From the NCBI GenBank assembly GCA_002256435.1, contig NKJC01000002.1, positions 1-64,000 on the forward strand: a stretch of DNA of 64,000 bases, given 5' to 3'. The position numbers and the translations under genes were made by a program. Below, one piece after another: positions 53,535-63,100 of the stretch. Every line of letters starts with the position of its first letter. Positions within the stretch are counted from its first letter, which is position 1. The stretch is from Chitinophagaceae bacterium BSSC1. Its GTDB lineage: Bacteria; Bacteroidota; Bacteroidia; Chitinophagales; Chitinophagaceae. The notes beneath the pieces were generated by a model. The model had not been told where the DNA came from and did not search any database. It was given only the letters and a program-made list of their open reading frames with translations.

Positions 53535-54623
53535 TTAGTTGTTTAATTCTATCAATTGAAAGCTGGTTTGAATTTGGTCCATTTGCTCTTTTAACCTTTC
53601 AGGATGGGTATCGGTGATAAAAACCTGACCATCGCTCTGCGAACAAACCCATTGCAGCAATTGAAACATGCGGGTTTTGTCTAGTTTCTCAAACACATCG
53701 TCTAATAATAGAATAGGAGTGTAGCCCTTTTCATTTTTCAGGATCTGCCATTCAGCTAGTTTAAGCGCAAAAAGTAGGCTCTTTCTTTGTCCCTGTGAAG
53801 CTTCCGTTTTAAAAGGCTGATCCTGTAATTGGAATAGTAAATCATCCCTATGAATACCGGCGGATGTTCTTTGCAAAGCTCTATCTTTTTGAAGATTGGA
53901 ACCCAACAAAGCCATCATATCTGCCAGATGCAATTGAGAATGATACTGCAATTGAATATTGTCTGTCTGCCCCGCAATTTTCTGGTAAATTTCTCCCACC
54001 AAGGGTAGGTATTGGGCCAAGAATTTGTGCCTGATTTGATAGATCTGATTGCCTTGGGCCGATAACTGTTGGTCCAAAATAGAAAGCAGGGTTTCATCCA
54101 AACTACCCTGATCAGCCCATTGTTTTAATAAGCTATTACGCTGTTGTAAGATCTTATTGTATTGGATTAAGCAAAGTAAATAGGGCTTATTAATTTGAGA
54201 GAGAATGCTATCTACCAATTTGCGTCTTTCTTCACTGGCGCCACCTATCAAAGAAATATCGTCAGGGGCAATCATCACTGCAGGAAACTTACCCAAATGG
54301 TCACTGAATTTTTGATAAGGCTCCCCGTTCAAGTTCAATTCCTTGCGATTATTCTCTCGCATAATGTAAATCAACTCCTGAGGTTCTCTATTTAGCTCAT
54401 AATTCCCCACCAGTCTCAAACCCTGTAAACCATGATGAACATTGGTTTGGTCAGCCCTTGAAAAATAACTTTTGGCAAAACTCAAATAATGAATGGCGTC
54501 TAGCAGATTGGTTTTTCCCGTTCCGTTCTTACCGCAAATGCCTACCACTCTTTCTTGAAAAAGAAAGCCTTGGTTCAAATAATTTCTAAACTGAATGAGT
54601 GCTATTTGGTTTAATCGGAGCAT
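53535..54623 (-). CDS. recF: DNA replication and repair protein RecF
   Basis: The 362-residue protein has the RecF order: the N-terminal IALIQFRNYLNQGF, Walker A GKNGTGKTNLLDAIHYL near residue 31, the signature region SQGQRKSLLFALKLAEW and Walker B PILLLDDVFEKLD, then VFITDTHPE. RecF binds gapped DNA with RecO and RecR and loads RecA. The DUF721 gene follows 14 bases later and is probably co-transcribed. The divergent pyrR gene begins 82 bases to the right. Confidence 0.95.
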   Translation of the reverse strand: MLRLNQIALIQFRNYLNQGFLFQERVVGICGKNGTGKTNLLDAIHYLSFAKSYFSRADQTNVHHGLQGLRLVGNYELNREPQELIYIMRENNRKELNLNGEPYQKFSDHLGKFPAVMIAPDDISLIGGASEERRKLVDSILSQINKPYLLCLIQYNKILQQRNSLLKQWADQGSLDETLLSILDQQLSAQGNQIYQIRHKFLAQYLPLVGEIYQKIAGQTDNIQLQYHSQLHLADMMALLGSNLQKDRALQRTSAGIHRDDLLFQLQDQPFKTEASQGQRKSLLFALKLAEWQILKNEKGYTPILLLDDVFEKLDKTRMFQLLQWVCSQSDGQVFITDTHPERLKEQMDQIQTSFQLIELNN

Positions 54624-54705
54624 TGCGCCAGCAAATTAATCAACTCATTGCTGAATAAAGCCCTAAGTCTGAAAGAAAGGATTTATTTTTATTAAAATTT
54701 TTGTT

Positions 54706-55233
54706 TTGAAGACCATCTTATCAAAGGAACAACTGGCATTAACCATCAAAAGACTGGCTCACCAGATCCTGGAGAACCATCCTAGGTTGGAGGATACCGT
54801 GATCATCGGTCTACAACCCAGGGGCATTTTTTTGAGTGACCGAATTGTGCAAGAATTGGAAAAGCTAGTTCCAGCTACCGCTATTCAATATGGCAAATTG
54901 GATATTACCTTTTACAGAGACGATGTGCGCAAAAGCCTACACATTGCTTCTAACACAGATATTCCCTTTAGCATTGAAAACAAAAACGTGATTTTGGTAG
55001 ACGATGTCTTGTACACCGGAAGAACCATTAGAGCGGCATTGGATGCCTTGCTGGATTATGGAAGACCTGCAAAAGTAGCTTTATGTGTATTGGTAGACAG
55101 AAGGTTTAGTAGGGAATTACCCATACAACCAGATTACCTAGGAAAGGCCATTGACACCATTTACTCCCAAAGAGTAACGGTTTTATGGAAAGAAAACAAC
55201 GATAGCGAACAAGTCATGCTGTTGGATAACTAA
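54706..55233 (+). CDS. pyrR: PyrR regulatory protein / uracil phosphoribosyltransferase
   Basis: The 175-residue protein is a type-I phosphoribosyltransferase of the PyrR group: TVIIGLQPRGIFLSDRI, DITFYRDDVR, and the PRPP motif VILVDDVLYTGRTIRAAL. The start is a TTG at 54706; no ATG exists in frame before the conserved domain, and family length agrees. PyrR binds UMP and pyr leader RNA to attenuate pyrimidine genes, and may make UMP from uracil. pyrB follows 21 bases later. I did not find a clear anti-terminator fold in the 82-base leader. Confidence 0.9.
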   Translation: MKTILSKEQLALTIKRLAHQILENHPRLEDTVIIGLQPRGIFLSDRIVQELEKLVPATAIQYGKLDITFYRDDVRKSLHIASNTDIPFSIENKNVILVDDVLYTGRTIRAALDALLDYGRPAKVALCVLVDRRFSRELPIQPDYLGKAIDTIYSQRVTVLWKENNDSEQVMLLDN

Positions 55234-55254
55234 ATCATTTATCTTTGTTCTTTA

Positions 55255-56181
55255 ATGAAACTATCTACCAAACACTTACTTGGTATTAAGCACCTCACCG
55301 CCGAGGATATACAGCTTATTCTCTCTACTGCTGAACAATTCAAGGAAGTTTTACAAAGACCAGTAAAGAAAGTACCATCGTTGCGCGACGTAACTATTGT
55401 CAATCTCTTTTACGAGAATAGTACCCGCACAAGAATGTCTTTTGAATTAGCTGAAAAAAGGCTTTCTGCCGATACCCTCAATTTTGCAGCCAGTAGTTCT
55501 TCTGCAGCAAAAGGGGAGACCTTACTAGATACGGTAAATAATATTTTGAGCATGAAAGTGGATATGGTGGTGATGAGGCATAGTGCTTCAGGAGCACCCC
55601 ATTTCTTGGCCAAACATATTCCCGCAGCCATTGTAAATGCAGGAGATGGCATTAATGAACACCCCACCCAAGCCTTATTAGATGCCTTTTCTATGAAGGA
55701 AAAACTAGGCAGATTGGAAGGATTAAAAGTGGCCATTATTGGAGACATCATGCATAGCCGAGTAGCTTTAAGTAATATGTACTTATTGCAGAAAATGGGT
55801 GCAGAAGTAACCGTAGCTGGCCCACCAACCCTAATTCCAAAATACATTAGTGAAGCATTGGGCGTAAGGGTAGAATATAATTTGAAAAAGGCTTTGCAGT
55901 GGTGCGATGTAGCCAATGTGCTCCGCATTCAATTGGAAAGACAAAATCAACCACTGTTCTCTTCTTTGAGAGAATATAGTTTGGCTTACGGCATTAATAG
56001 AAGATTATTGGATTCTTTGGGAAAAGACATTGTGATCATGCACCCTGGGCCCATTAATCGTGGTGTGGAATTAGACAGTGACGTGGCCGATGGTGGATCA
56101 TCCATTATTTTGAATCAGGTAGAAAATGGGGTAGCAGTAAGAATGGCGGTATTATATTTACTTGCCAATAGAGAAAACTAA
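55255..56181 (+). CDS. pyrB: Aspartate carbamoyltransferase catalytic subunit
   Basis: The 308-residue enzyme has the carbamoyl-phosphate motif STRTRMSFELAEKRL, the SAAKGETLLDT loop, VVMRHSASGA, EHPTQALLDAF and VAIIGDIMHSRVALSN, and a late VMHPGPINRGVEL. It joins carbamoyl phosphate and aspartate to carbamoyl-aspartate, the committed pyrimidine step. No pyrI regulatory chain gene is next to it, so it is an unregulated or PyrR-controlled type. coaD begins 19 bases after its stop. Confidence 0.96.
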   Translation: MKLSTKHLLGIKHLTAEDIQLILSTAEQFKEVLQRPVKKVPSLRDVTIVNLFYENSTRTRMSFELAEKRLSADTLNFAASSSSAAKGETLLDTVNNILSMKVDMVVMRHSASGAPHFLAKHIPAAIVNAGDGINEHPTQALLDAFSMKEKLGRLEGLKVAIIGDIMHSRVALSNMYLLQKMGAEVTVAGPPTLIPKYISEALGVRVEYNLKKALQWCDVANVLRIQLERQNQPLFSSLREYSLAYGINRRLLDSLGKDIVIMHPGPINRGVELDSDVADGGSSIILNQVENGVAVRMAVLYLLANREN

Positions 56182-56200
56182 TCCTCTAACAAAAACGCAT

Positions 56201-56671
56201 ATGCAAAGAATCTGTTTGTTTCCCGGAACCTTTGACCCGGTTACTTTGGGGCATATTGATATTATCAACAGGGCTTTGCCGCTTTTTGACAAAATCTATG
56301 TAGGTATTGGCATCAACTCTTCCAAGAATCCCATGTTCTCTGCAGAGCAAAGAATGGAATGGTTTAATGAGATTTATAAAGATGAACCCAAAGTAGCATC
56401 TGTTGTCTACGAAGGACTAACCATTCAGTATTGCAAAGAAATCAATGCCCATTTTATTTTAAGAGGCATCCGATTTGTGAGTGATTTTGAATACGAAAAA
56501 ACCATTGCAGACGCCAATAGAACCTTGGATAAATCCATTGAAACCATCTTCTTAACAGGAGAACCCAAATACACATCTGTGGCTTCTACCATTGTAAGAG
56601 ACATTTTACGCAACGGTGGTAATGCATCTCCCTTCTTGCCTCAGGCAGTTATCAACACATTGTATCCTTAA
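56201..56671 (+). CDS. coaD: Phosphopantetheine adenylyltransferase
   Basis: The 156-residue protein starts at the ATG at 56201, directly in front of ICLFPGTFDPVTLGHIDII, the nucleotidyltransferase T/HxGH motif; a longer start lies in the previous gene. Other marks are ILRGIRFVSDFEYE and VASTIVRDILRNGG. It makes dephospho-CoA from 4'-phosphopantetheine and ATP. The thioesterase gene begins 1 base after its stop, and both follow pyrB. Confidence 0.96.
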   Translation: MQRICLFPGTFDPVTLGHIDIINRALPLFDKIYVGIGINSSKNPMFSAEQRMEWFNEIYKDEPKVASVVYEGLTIQYCKEINAHFILRGIRFVSDFEYEKTIADANRTLDKSIETIFLTGEPKYTSVASTIVRDILRNGGNASPFLPQAVINTLYP

Positions 56672-56672
56672 T

Positions 56673-57107
56673 ATGGCTATCTGGTTTTACGAAAATATCA
56701 AGCTAGAAGACTTTGTTCATCTTGGCAAAAACACTTTGGGTGAACAGCTAGGTATGGAATTCACTGAAATAGGGGAAGACTATATCAAGGGAACCATGCC
56801 CGTTGACCATCGCACCAAGCAGCCTTATGGTTTATTACACGGTGGTGCATCAGTAGCATTGGCAGAAACCCTGGGATCCATCGGCTCCGCCTTAGTGGTT
56901 GACCAAAGCAAATTCAATTGTGTGGGTTTAGAAATCAACGCCAATCACTTGCGCAGTGTGCGCGATGGTTTTGTAACAGGAATTGCCAAACCCATTCATA
57001 TAGGTGCCAGCACCCATGTTTGGGATATCCGCATCACGGATCAAAGAGATAAATTGGTTTGTATTAGTCGTTTAACAGTTGCGGTGATTAAGAAGCCATC
57101 AGCCTAG
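56673..57107 (+). CDS. Hotdog-fold thioesterase (PaaI/MenI-like)
   Basis: The ATG at 56673 follows the coaD stop by one base. The 144-residue protein has the PaaI-type core: TGTMPVDHRTKQPYGLLHGGASVALAETLGS, with the acidic catalytic residue after HGG, and a beta-sheet end with THVWDIRITDQRDKL. The family cleaves acyl-CoA or acyl-ACP thioesters, including 1,4-dihydroxy-2-naphthoyl-CoA in menaquinone synthesis. The specific substrate is not certain. The end overlaps the NUDIX gene on the opposite strand by 9 bases. Confidence 0.88.
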   Translation: MAIWFYENIKLEDFVHLGKNTLGEQLGMEFTEIGEDYIKGTMPVDHRTKQPYGLLHGGASVALAETLGSIGSALVVDQSKFNCVGLEINANHLRSVRDGFVTGIAKPIHIGASTHVWDIRITDQRDKLVCISRLTVAVIKKPSA

Positions 57108-57530
57108 GTTATCCATGGGCAACCAACCCGATTCTTCCAACACATCAATAATGGTAATATAGGATTGCTCCATTCTCTTGGGCAAGTCTGATTTTTTGGT
57201 CCATTCAATGGCGGTAATATCTTCCTCGGTTTGTGGTACTAGTGCAGGTACGCCAGCCACATCCATTTTAAACCAATGTGTTTCTTTAATCACGTCTTCA
57301 CCCACCCATTTGTCAAAATATTCGTGCCAGGTAACGGAGATCAATTCTCCCAATGCCAAATGCTTGACACCAGTTTCTTCTTCCACTTCACGTAAGGCAC
57401 AAGCTTCAATGGTTTCTCCCTCGTCTAATTTACCCTTGGGCAAGTCCCATTTGCCTCTTCTGAAGATTAATAATAATTCTCCTTCTCCGTTTCTAACCAA
57501 CCCACCGCCGGCTTTGATAATTTTTTTCAT
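57099..57530 (-). CDS. NUDIX hydrolase
   Basis: The ATG at 57530 (MKKIIKAGGGLVRNGEGELL) is chosen over a TTG at 57566. The 143-residue protein contains a full NUDIX box, G-K-LDEGETIEACALREVEEETGV, with the catalytic REVEEE. The domain opens with FRRGKWDLPKG. NUDIX enzymes split nucleoside diphosphates linked to another moiety, and those near this size act on (di)nucleotides or diphosphoinositol. The substrate is not clear. It converges with the thioesterase gene. Confidence 0.9.
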   Translation of the reverse strand: MKKIIKAGGGLVRNGEGELLLIFRRGKWDLPKGKLDEGETIEACALREVEEETGVKHLALGELISVTWHEYFDKWVGEDVIKETHWFKMDVAGVPALVPQTEEDITAIEWTKKSDLPKRMEQSYITIIDVLEESGWLPMDNLG

Positions 57531-57596
57531 GGATCCTGTGAATAAGATTCTGCAATCTACAAGCAAAATTTATATTGTGCAGCTTAACTTCGTTTT

Positions 57597-58229
57597 ATGA
57601 CAAATGAAAAGGCAGTTGCAGAAAAATTATTGCAAGTAGGGGCGGTGAAACTGCGTCCTGAAGAACCATTTACTTGGGCCAGTGGATGGAAAAGTCCCAT
57701 CTATTGTGACAACAGAAAAGTATTATCCTTTCCATATACCCGTGATTTTATCAAGAGTGAAATGTGCAACGTGATCTTTGAAGGATTTCCAGAAGCCCAA
57801 TTATTGGCAGGGGTTGCTACAGCAGGTATTCCTTGGGGAGCCATGGCTTCTGACCAACTGAAAATGCCCTATATCTATGTGAGACCCAAACCAAAGGAGC
57901 ACGGATTGGGTAACCAAATTGAAGGCAGTTTTGAACCGGGTCAAAAAGTATTAGTCATTGAAGATTTGATTTCTACCGGTAAAAGTTCTTTAGACGTGGT
58001 AAAAGTGCTGCGCGATGCTGGGCTAGAAGTAATTGGCATGGTCTCTATTTTTACCTATGGATTCAAACAGGCAACACAGGCTTTTGAATTGGCATCTGTA
58101 CCATATAAGAGCCTCACCAACTATAGCACTTTGATTGGTATGGCCGTTGAAAAAGGAACGGTTTCGGCTGAAACAGAATCTTTGTTATTAGAGTGGAGAG
58201 AGGATCCAGCAAACTGGAAAGGCATTTAA
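57597..58229 (+). CDS. pyrE: Orotate phosphoribosyltransferase
   Basis: The 210-residue protein has WASGWKSPIYCDNRKVL, LLAGVATAGIPWGAM, IYVRPKPKEHGLGNQIEG (the catalytic loop) and the PRPP motif VLVIEDLISTGKSSLDVV. It joins orotate to PRPP to give OMP. It lies about 1.4 kb to the right of pyrB, with coaD, the thioesterase and NUDIX genes in between, so the pyrimidine genes are near but not in one unit. A small exported protein gene follows 15 bases later. Confidence 0.95.
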   Translation: MTNEKAVAEKLLQVGAVKLRPEEPFTWASGWKSPIYCDNRKVLSFPYTRDFIKSEMCNVIFEGFPEAQLLAGVATAGIPWGAMASDQLKMPYIYVRPKPKEHGLGNQIEGSFEPGQKVLVIEDLISTGKSSLDVVKVLRDAGLEVIGMVSIFTYGFKQATQAFELASVPYKSLTNYSTLIGMAVEKGTVSAETESLLLEWREDPANWKGI

Positions 58230-58244
58230 CCCTAAAACGAACAC

Positions 58245-58658
58245 ATGAAAAAGGTCCTTTTAATTAGTATTTTCACATTATTAATTAGTAATTATCTATT
58301 TGCACAAGCTGATAAAGCTTTGTGGATTACCATTAAATCGACCAATTTAAAGTGTTGGGAATGCAGAGAGTCTCTAGACAAATACCTGATTGTAGAGAAT
58401 AACAGCAATTTTGAAAAAGGCATCATTCAATGGAAATACAATCTATTGCAAGGAGAAATCAAGCTGCAATATTTTCCAGATAGGGTGAGTCCAGATCAAA
58501 TCAGAACCGCCATGAACAATGCCGGTTTTGACGCAGATACCGAAAAAGCTACAGAAGACGCTTATAAAAAACTATCCGCCCTTTGTAAAAGAGCGGAAGA
58601 CGGGGGCGGACCTCAACCCAGAAAACCCTGTCATATGGAACCCTATAAGGGCAATTAA
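58245..58658 (+). CDS. Exported HMA-like protein with Cys motif
   Basis: The 137-residue protein has a signal peptide (MKKVLLISIFTLLISNYLFA). The mature part begins WITIKSTNLKCWECRESL, where CxxC sits as in heavy-metal-associated domains, and continues with the beta-alpha-beta pattern IKLQYFPDRVSPDQIRTAMNNAGFDADT. A C-terminal tail with two further Cys (LCKRAED and PCHMEP) may also bind metal. It could be a periplasmic metal chaperone, but its partner is not next to it. It shares strand and spacing with pyrE, perhaps by chance. Confidence 0.8.
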   Translation: MKKVLLISIFTLLISNYLFAQADKALWITIKSTNLKCWECRESLDKYLIVENNSNFEKGIIQWKYNLLQGEIKLQYFPDRVSPDQIRTAMNNAGFDADTEKATEDAYKKLSALCKRAEDGGGPQPRKPCHMEPYKGN

Positions 58659-58677
58659 ATTTACAACAACCACATTT

Positions 58678-59124
58678 TTAGAACAGTTTCATCTGATGCC
58701 TAGCTTCATAGGTAAAGGGAACTGTTTTGAAAATTCCAGCCTTTCCCACTTTGGTGGTTCCTTTTACTGACACCAACACTTCCGTGCTGATAAACATATT
58801 CAGGGCGTTTTTGTACAAACCTTTTAGGTCAATGGCAATTTTTGCAGGTAGGGTAAATTCCTGATTCTTGGGAATATGCATGCTGGTATCCAGGTTCATC
58901 TTTCCTAAATAGTGGTTATCTATGTATACATCCGCGTCTACATTCCTAAGCTCCAAGCCAAATTTATTGGGGTTAAAATAGACCAATTCCATATTCAAGG
59001 TAGTCTTGTCAAACCCCAGTTTATCCAATTTTACATTTCTGACGTCTCGGTATTCAAAAGCTTTGGGGGCAGCACATGCCATTAACAAACACGCCAGTAG
59101 GGCAGAAAGGGTCCAAATTTTCAT
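58678..59124 (-). CDS. LEA-type-2-like lipoprotein
   Basis: The ATG at 59124 (MKIWTLSALLACLLMACAAPK) is chosen since it begins a lipoprotein signal with the Cys at residue 17; a longer start adds 13 poorly conserved residues. The 148-residue protein has a late-embryogenesis-abundant 2 fold pattern: FDKTTLNMELVYFNPNKFGLEL, VDADVYIDNHYLG, and KNQEFTLPAKIAIDL. Such lipoproteins are common on the outer membrane of Bacteroidota but their role is unknown. It ends 19 bases after the end of the HMA-like gene on the opposite strand. Confidence 0.82.
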   Translation of the reverse strand: MKIWTLSALLACLLMACAAPKAFEYRDVRNVKLDKLGFDKTTLNMELVYFNPNKFGLELRNVDADVYIDNHYLGKMNLDTSMHIPKNQEFTLPAKIAIDLKGLYKNALNMFISTEVLVSVKGTTKVGKAGIFKTVPFTYEARHQMKLF

Positions 59125-59257
59125 CCAATATAATTTGTGCACAAAATAGCATAGAACAACCAATCTGCCCTACAATCAATTGTTATAATTAGTAACTTTC
59201 CTACTAAATAGGTTAGGAAAAATAGGGCAAAAAGTAAATTTTATTGAAACTCAAATA

Positions 59258-59294
59258 GTTAGTAAAATTTATTTCAATTAATAAATTATCTAAC
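59258..59294. repeat. AT-rich inverted repeat between the lipoprotein and WbqC genes
   Basis: Within the 204-base gap at 59164-59367, GTTAG (59258-59262) plus a following AATTTATT match AATAAATT and CTAAC (59290-59294) with a few mismatches. The gap is very rich in A and T and also holds the near-direct repeat AATTATCTAA / AATTTATCTAA at 59284 and 59310. It may be an operator or promoter zone for the two divergent genes. Nothing else is visible there. Confidence 0.4.
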
Positions 59295-59367
59295 AACTGA
59301 TTACATAATTTATCTAAAGTTTAATTAGATAGAAATTGGCCATTTTTTTGACCATATCAACAGTTAT

Positions 59368-60003
59368 ATGAACAATCTTCCACAAACCAATATTTTAAGT
59401 AGCTATATAATTGAAAGTCAGTATTTTGGAACGGTTAATTGGTATAAATTGTTGTTTCAAAATTCAAATATAGAAATAGCTCAATGCGAAGCATACCCAA
59501 AAAGCAGTTTTAGAAACCGCACTATCATTGTGGGAAGCAATGGGCTTATCACTCTCTCGGTTCCTTTACAAAAAGGGAGAATCCAGAAAAGCCAAACCAG
59601 GGATGTGAAAATCTGTTATGACCAAGATTGGCAGGCGGGGCATTGGAGAAGCATTGTGTCCTGTTATGGAAAATCACCCTTCTTTGAATACTATCAGGAT
59701 AGCTTAAAACCCTTGTTTCAAAAAAAACAGGAGTACCTCCTAGATTTAAATTTTGCTACTCAAGAGTGGGCATTGAAACAATTAAAATCCAAACTCATTC
59801 CAAGTTTTGCCCAGGCCCAGGAAGCAGATTTTAGACAAACTGAAACTGATTATCGTGACCAGTTTAAACCCAATGACTTTCAAATGGTCCAAAATCCAAT
59901 TAGCTATCCTCAGGTTTTTGAGGACAGAATTGGCTTTAAAGCCAACCTGAGCATCCTGGATTTATTAAGTTGTATGGGACCGGCTAGTAAAACTTTGTTA
60001 TAA
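59368..60003 (+). CDS. WbqC-like protein
   Basis: The 211-residue protein shows the WbqC pattern: ILSSYIIESQYFGTVNWYKLLF at the N-terminus, where the His/Tyr-rich strand recurs, NRTIIVGSNGLITLSVPLQKGR, and the WQAGHWRSIVSCYGKSPFF motif in the middle. WbqC proteins are found in polysaccharide clusters and may act on amino-sugar precursors; the reaction is not established. No glycan cluster is seen nearby. The stop is 115 bases before the start of the giant PKD gene. Confidence 0.88.
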   Translation: MNNLPQTNILSSYIIESQYFGTVNWYKLLFQNSNIEIAQCEAYPKSSFRNRTIIVGSNGLITLSVPLQKGRIQKSQTRDVKICYDQDWQAGHWRSIVSCYGKSPFFEYYQDSLKPLFQKKQEYLLDLNFATQEWALKQLKSKLIPSFAQAQEADFRQTETDYRDQFKPNDFQMVQNPISYPQVFEDRIGFKANLSILDLLSCMGPASKTLL

Positions 60004-60117
60004 ATACAGCATAATGGTATTTTAATGGCTCTTACTCATGGCTTTTAAAGTGTTAATCATTAATTTTAAACGTTCATCAGGAATAGCAAAGTTTCTGATA
60101 AAGCAGTTGCCCCCCAG

Positions 60118-63100
60118 ATGAAGAAGAACTCCTTTTTGCTTTGTTGCATACTATTTTTGGGCATCGGCCAAGCCAATTCTCAAGATTTTTCAAATAAGGG
60201 TACCGATTTTTGGTTGGGCTATGGTTACCACGTAAACATGTCTGGGAATGCTATTGGGAATGCCAGTGGTGGTGGTACGCAGGAAATGATCCTCTATTTT
60301 ACTTCTGATAAAAATGCTACGGTTACAGTTGATATTCCTGGAGTTGGTTATTCCCAAACTTATACCGTACTAGCCAATCAAGTTACCGTATCCAATCCCT
60401 TGCCTAAAACAGGGGCGCAGGATTCTAGGGTTAGTACCTATGGAAAATTAAACAGAGGTATTCACTTAACCAGTGATGTTCCTATTGTGGCCTATTGCCA
60501 TATTTATAATAGTTCCGTTTCTGGAGCAACTTTGCTATTTCCTACCAATACCTTGGGAAAAGAGTATTATTCTGTGAATTATACCCAGTCTTCAAACGCT
60601 TCTTTGGCAAACTGTTTCTTTTTTGTCATTGCCACAGAAGACAATACCTCCATAGAAATTACGCCTTCTGCTGCCAATTTAAATGGATTAGCAGTTGGTG
60701 TCCCATCTACGCCCATTCCATTGAATAAGGGCGAAATCTATAGTGTCATGGGAGTAACTTCTGGATCCACAGGTACTGACCTTACTGGTTCTAGAATTAG
60801 GTCTATCAGTAACAATGGTTCTGGCGGATGTAAAAAGATTGCCGTTTTTTCAGGTGCGGGTAAATTGAGTATTGGTGGATCAGCCAATGGCTCTGCCGAT
60901 AATACCATTGCACAGGCATTTCCAGCTGTGGCTTGGGGTAAAAAATATTTGACCGCACCAACTGGATCACAACCCAATAACTTTTATAGGGTTTGTGTTA
61001 CGGACCCTAATACGGTAGTGAAGCTAAATGGTACTGTTTTACCAAAAGCAAGCTTGATCAATAATTTCTACTATCAGTTTAAAAATGGAAATGCTACAGG
61101 TACCAATCCACCCGTTGCTAACTTAATTGAGTCGGATATTCCAGTAATGGTGGCTCAGTATATTACCACACAAGGGCAGGAGGGCAATCCAAATACCACG
61201 CCTTTTGGCGATCCTGAAATGATTTACTTGAGCCCAGTTGAACAAACCATTAATAAAATCACTGTTTACTCTGCCAGCAGGTTCAATATTTTACAGAGCT
61301 ATATTAATGTTGTTATCAAGGGTGGTGGTGTAAATAGTTTTATTGTAGATGGTATCTCCAAAACAGCCTTGTTTCAACCACATCCACAAGACGCCAGTTA
61401 TTCTTATGCAACTATTCCAGTAAGTTCTGGTTCTCACGCCGTTTATTCAGATTCCGGATTTAATGCTATTGCTTATGGATTTGGATCAGCAGAATCTTAT
61501 GGTTACAATGCAGGAACCAATGTGAAGGATTTTTCTCAAACAGCATCTTTTCAAAATCCCTATAAGAGATTAGACTCAGCTATTTCTTGCGTGAATACTC
61601 CTTTTGAATTTTCCATTCCATTAAATTTTGTTCCCAATACCCTTAGATGGGAATTTTCTACAGCACCCAATATTAGTCCCAATACGAATATTGGAACCAT
61701 TACTTCACCCGCTTATGATAGTACCGTTTCTATTAATGGGCAGACACTCTATTATTTTAGTCCACACACTACTTACAAATTCACACAATCCAATACAGGT
61801 GCTTTACGCGATACCATTAAAATGTATACCACATCGGCCACGCCAGATGGATGCGGAAGTACGGATCAATTGTATACCATTCCTGTTAAAGTAATTGATT
61901 TGCCCTTAGCAGATTTTACTACTAACAATAGTGGCTGTGTATCAGATTCTGTGCGCTTCTTTGATGCCACCAATACTTTGGGTAATGGTGCCATAGAAAT
62001 AGGTCTTTGGGATTTTGGAGATGGTAGTTCTGACTCTGCATTTTATCCTGTTAAAAAATACGCTATTGGGGGAACCTATAATATCCGATACCGGCCCATC
62101 AATTCATATGGTTGTATAGGAGATACTACCATTGTCAAAACATACTCCGCATTACCATTGGCTTCATTTTCTTATTCAGATAGTTGTGTTAATCAAAGCA
62201 TCACGTTTAATGATCTTTCATCTATTGCTACGGGCAGTATTGTAAAATGGTATTGGGACTATGGAAATGGCACCAAGGATACGCTAACAGCATCCTCACC
62301 AAGAACCATTACTTATACTTCTACTGGACCTGTTACAGTTTCCTTAACCGTTGAAACCAATACAGGTTGTTTGAGTCTGCCATTTACAAAAGACATTACC
62401 ATTAGACCCTTACCTGAACCAGGTTTTATCTTACCTGAAGTTTGTCAAAACGATGCTGTAACGCAGTTTTTTGATAGCACAAAAATTGCAGACAATACCA
62501 GTTTTACTTATCTCTGGAATTTCAACGCAGGAACACCTGCAGTAAGTCCTGCTCCAGTTCCATTGTCTGCTAATGAAGCAACAGCCAAAGATCCAAGGAT
62601 TAAGTATTCTACGCCAGCAAACTACTTAGTGTCTTTGCAAGTCACTTCTATCTATGGATGTAAGACCATTATTACACAACCTTTTACCGTAAATGGTAGT
62701 AACCCTGATCCACAGTTTGATGTAGTCAATAGTACAGAACTTTGTTCCAATAGAAAAGTGGTGATCCGCAACAAATCAAAAATGTTGGACTTTGGTAATG
62801 TTACCAGGTTAGAAATTTTCTGGGATATCACCGACTTAACCAAGAAAACGGTGGTAGAAGATCCTGGATTTGATTCTTTATACAGTTATCTCTATCCAGA
62901 TTTTCAAACACCTGCTACCAAGAACTATACCATTCGTTTAGTAGCTTATTCAGGTGCATCGGGTTCATCTTGTAACAAGAAAATAGAACATCAGGTTACC
63001 ATTTTACAAAGCCCTAAAGTGGCATTTAGCAAAGTGCCCGGAATCTGTTTAGACGCAACACCAAGACTATTCCCTCAAGCAAGTTTTAACGCCAGTGTAC

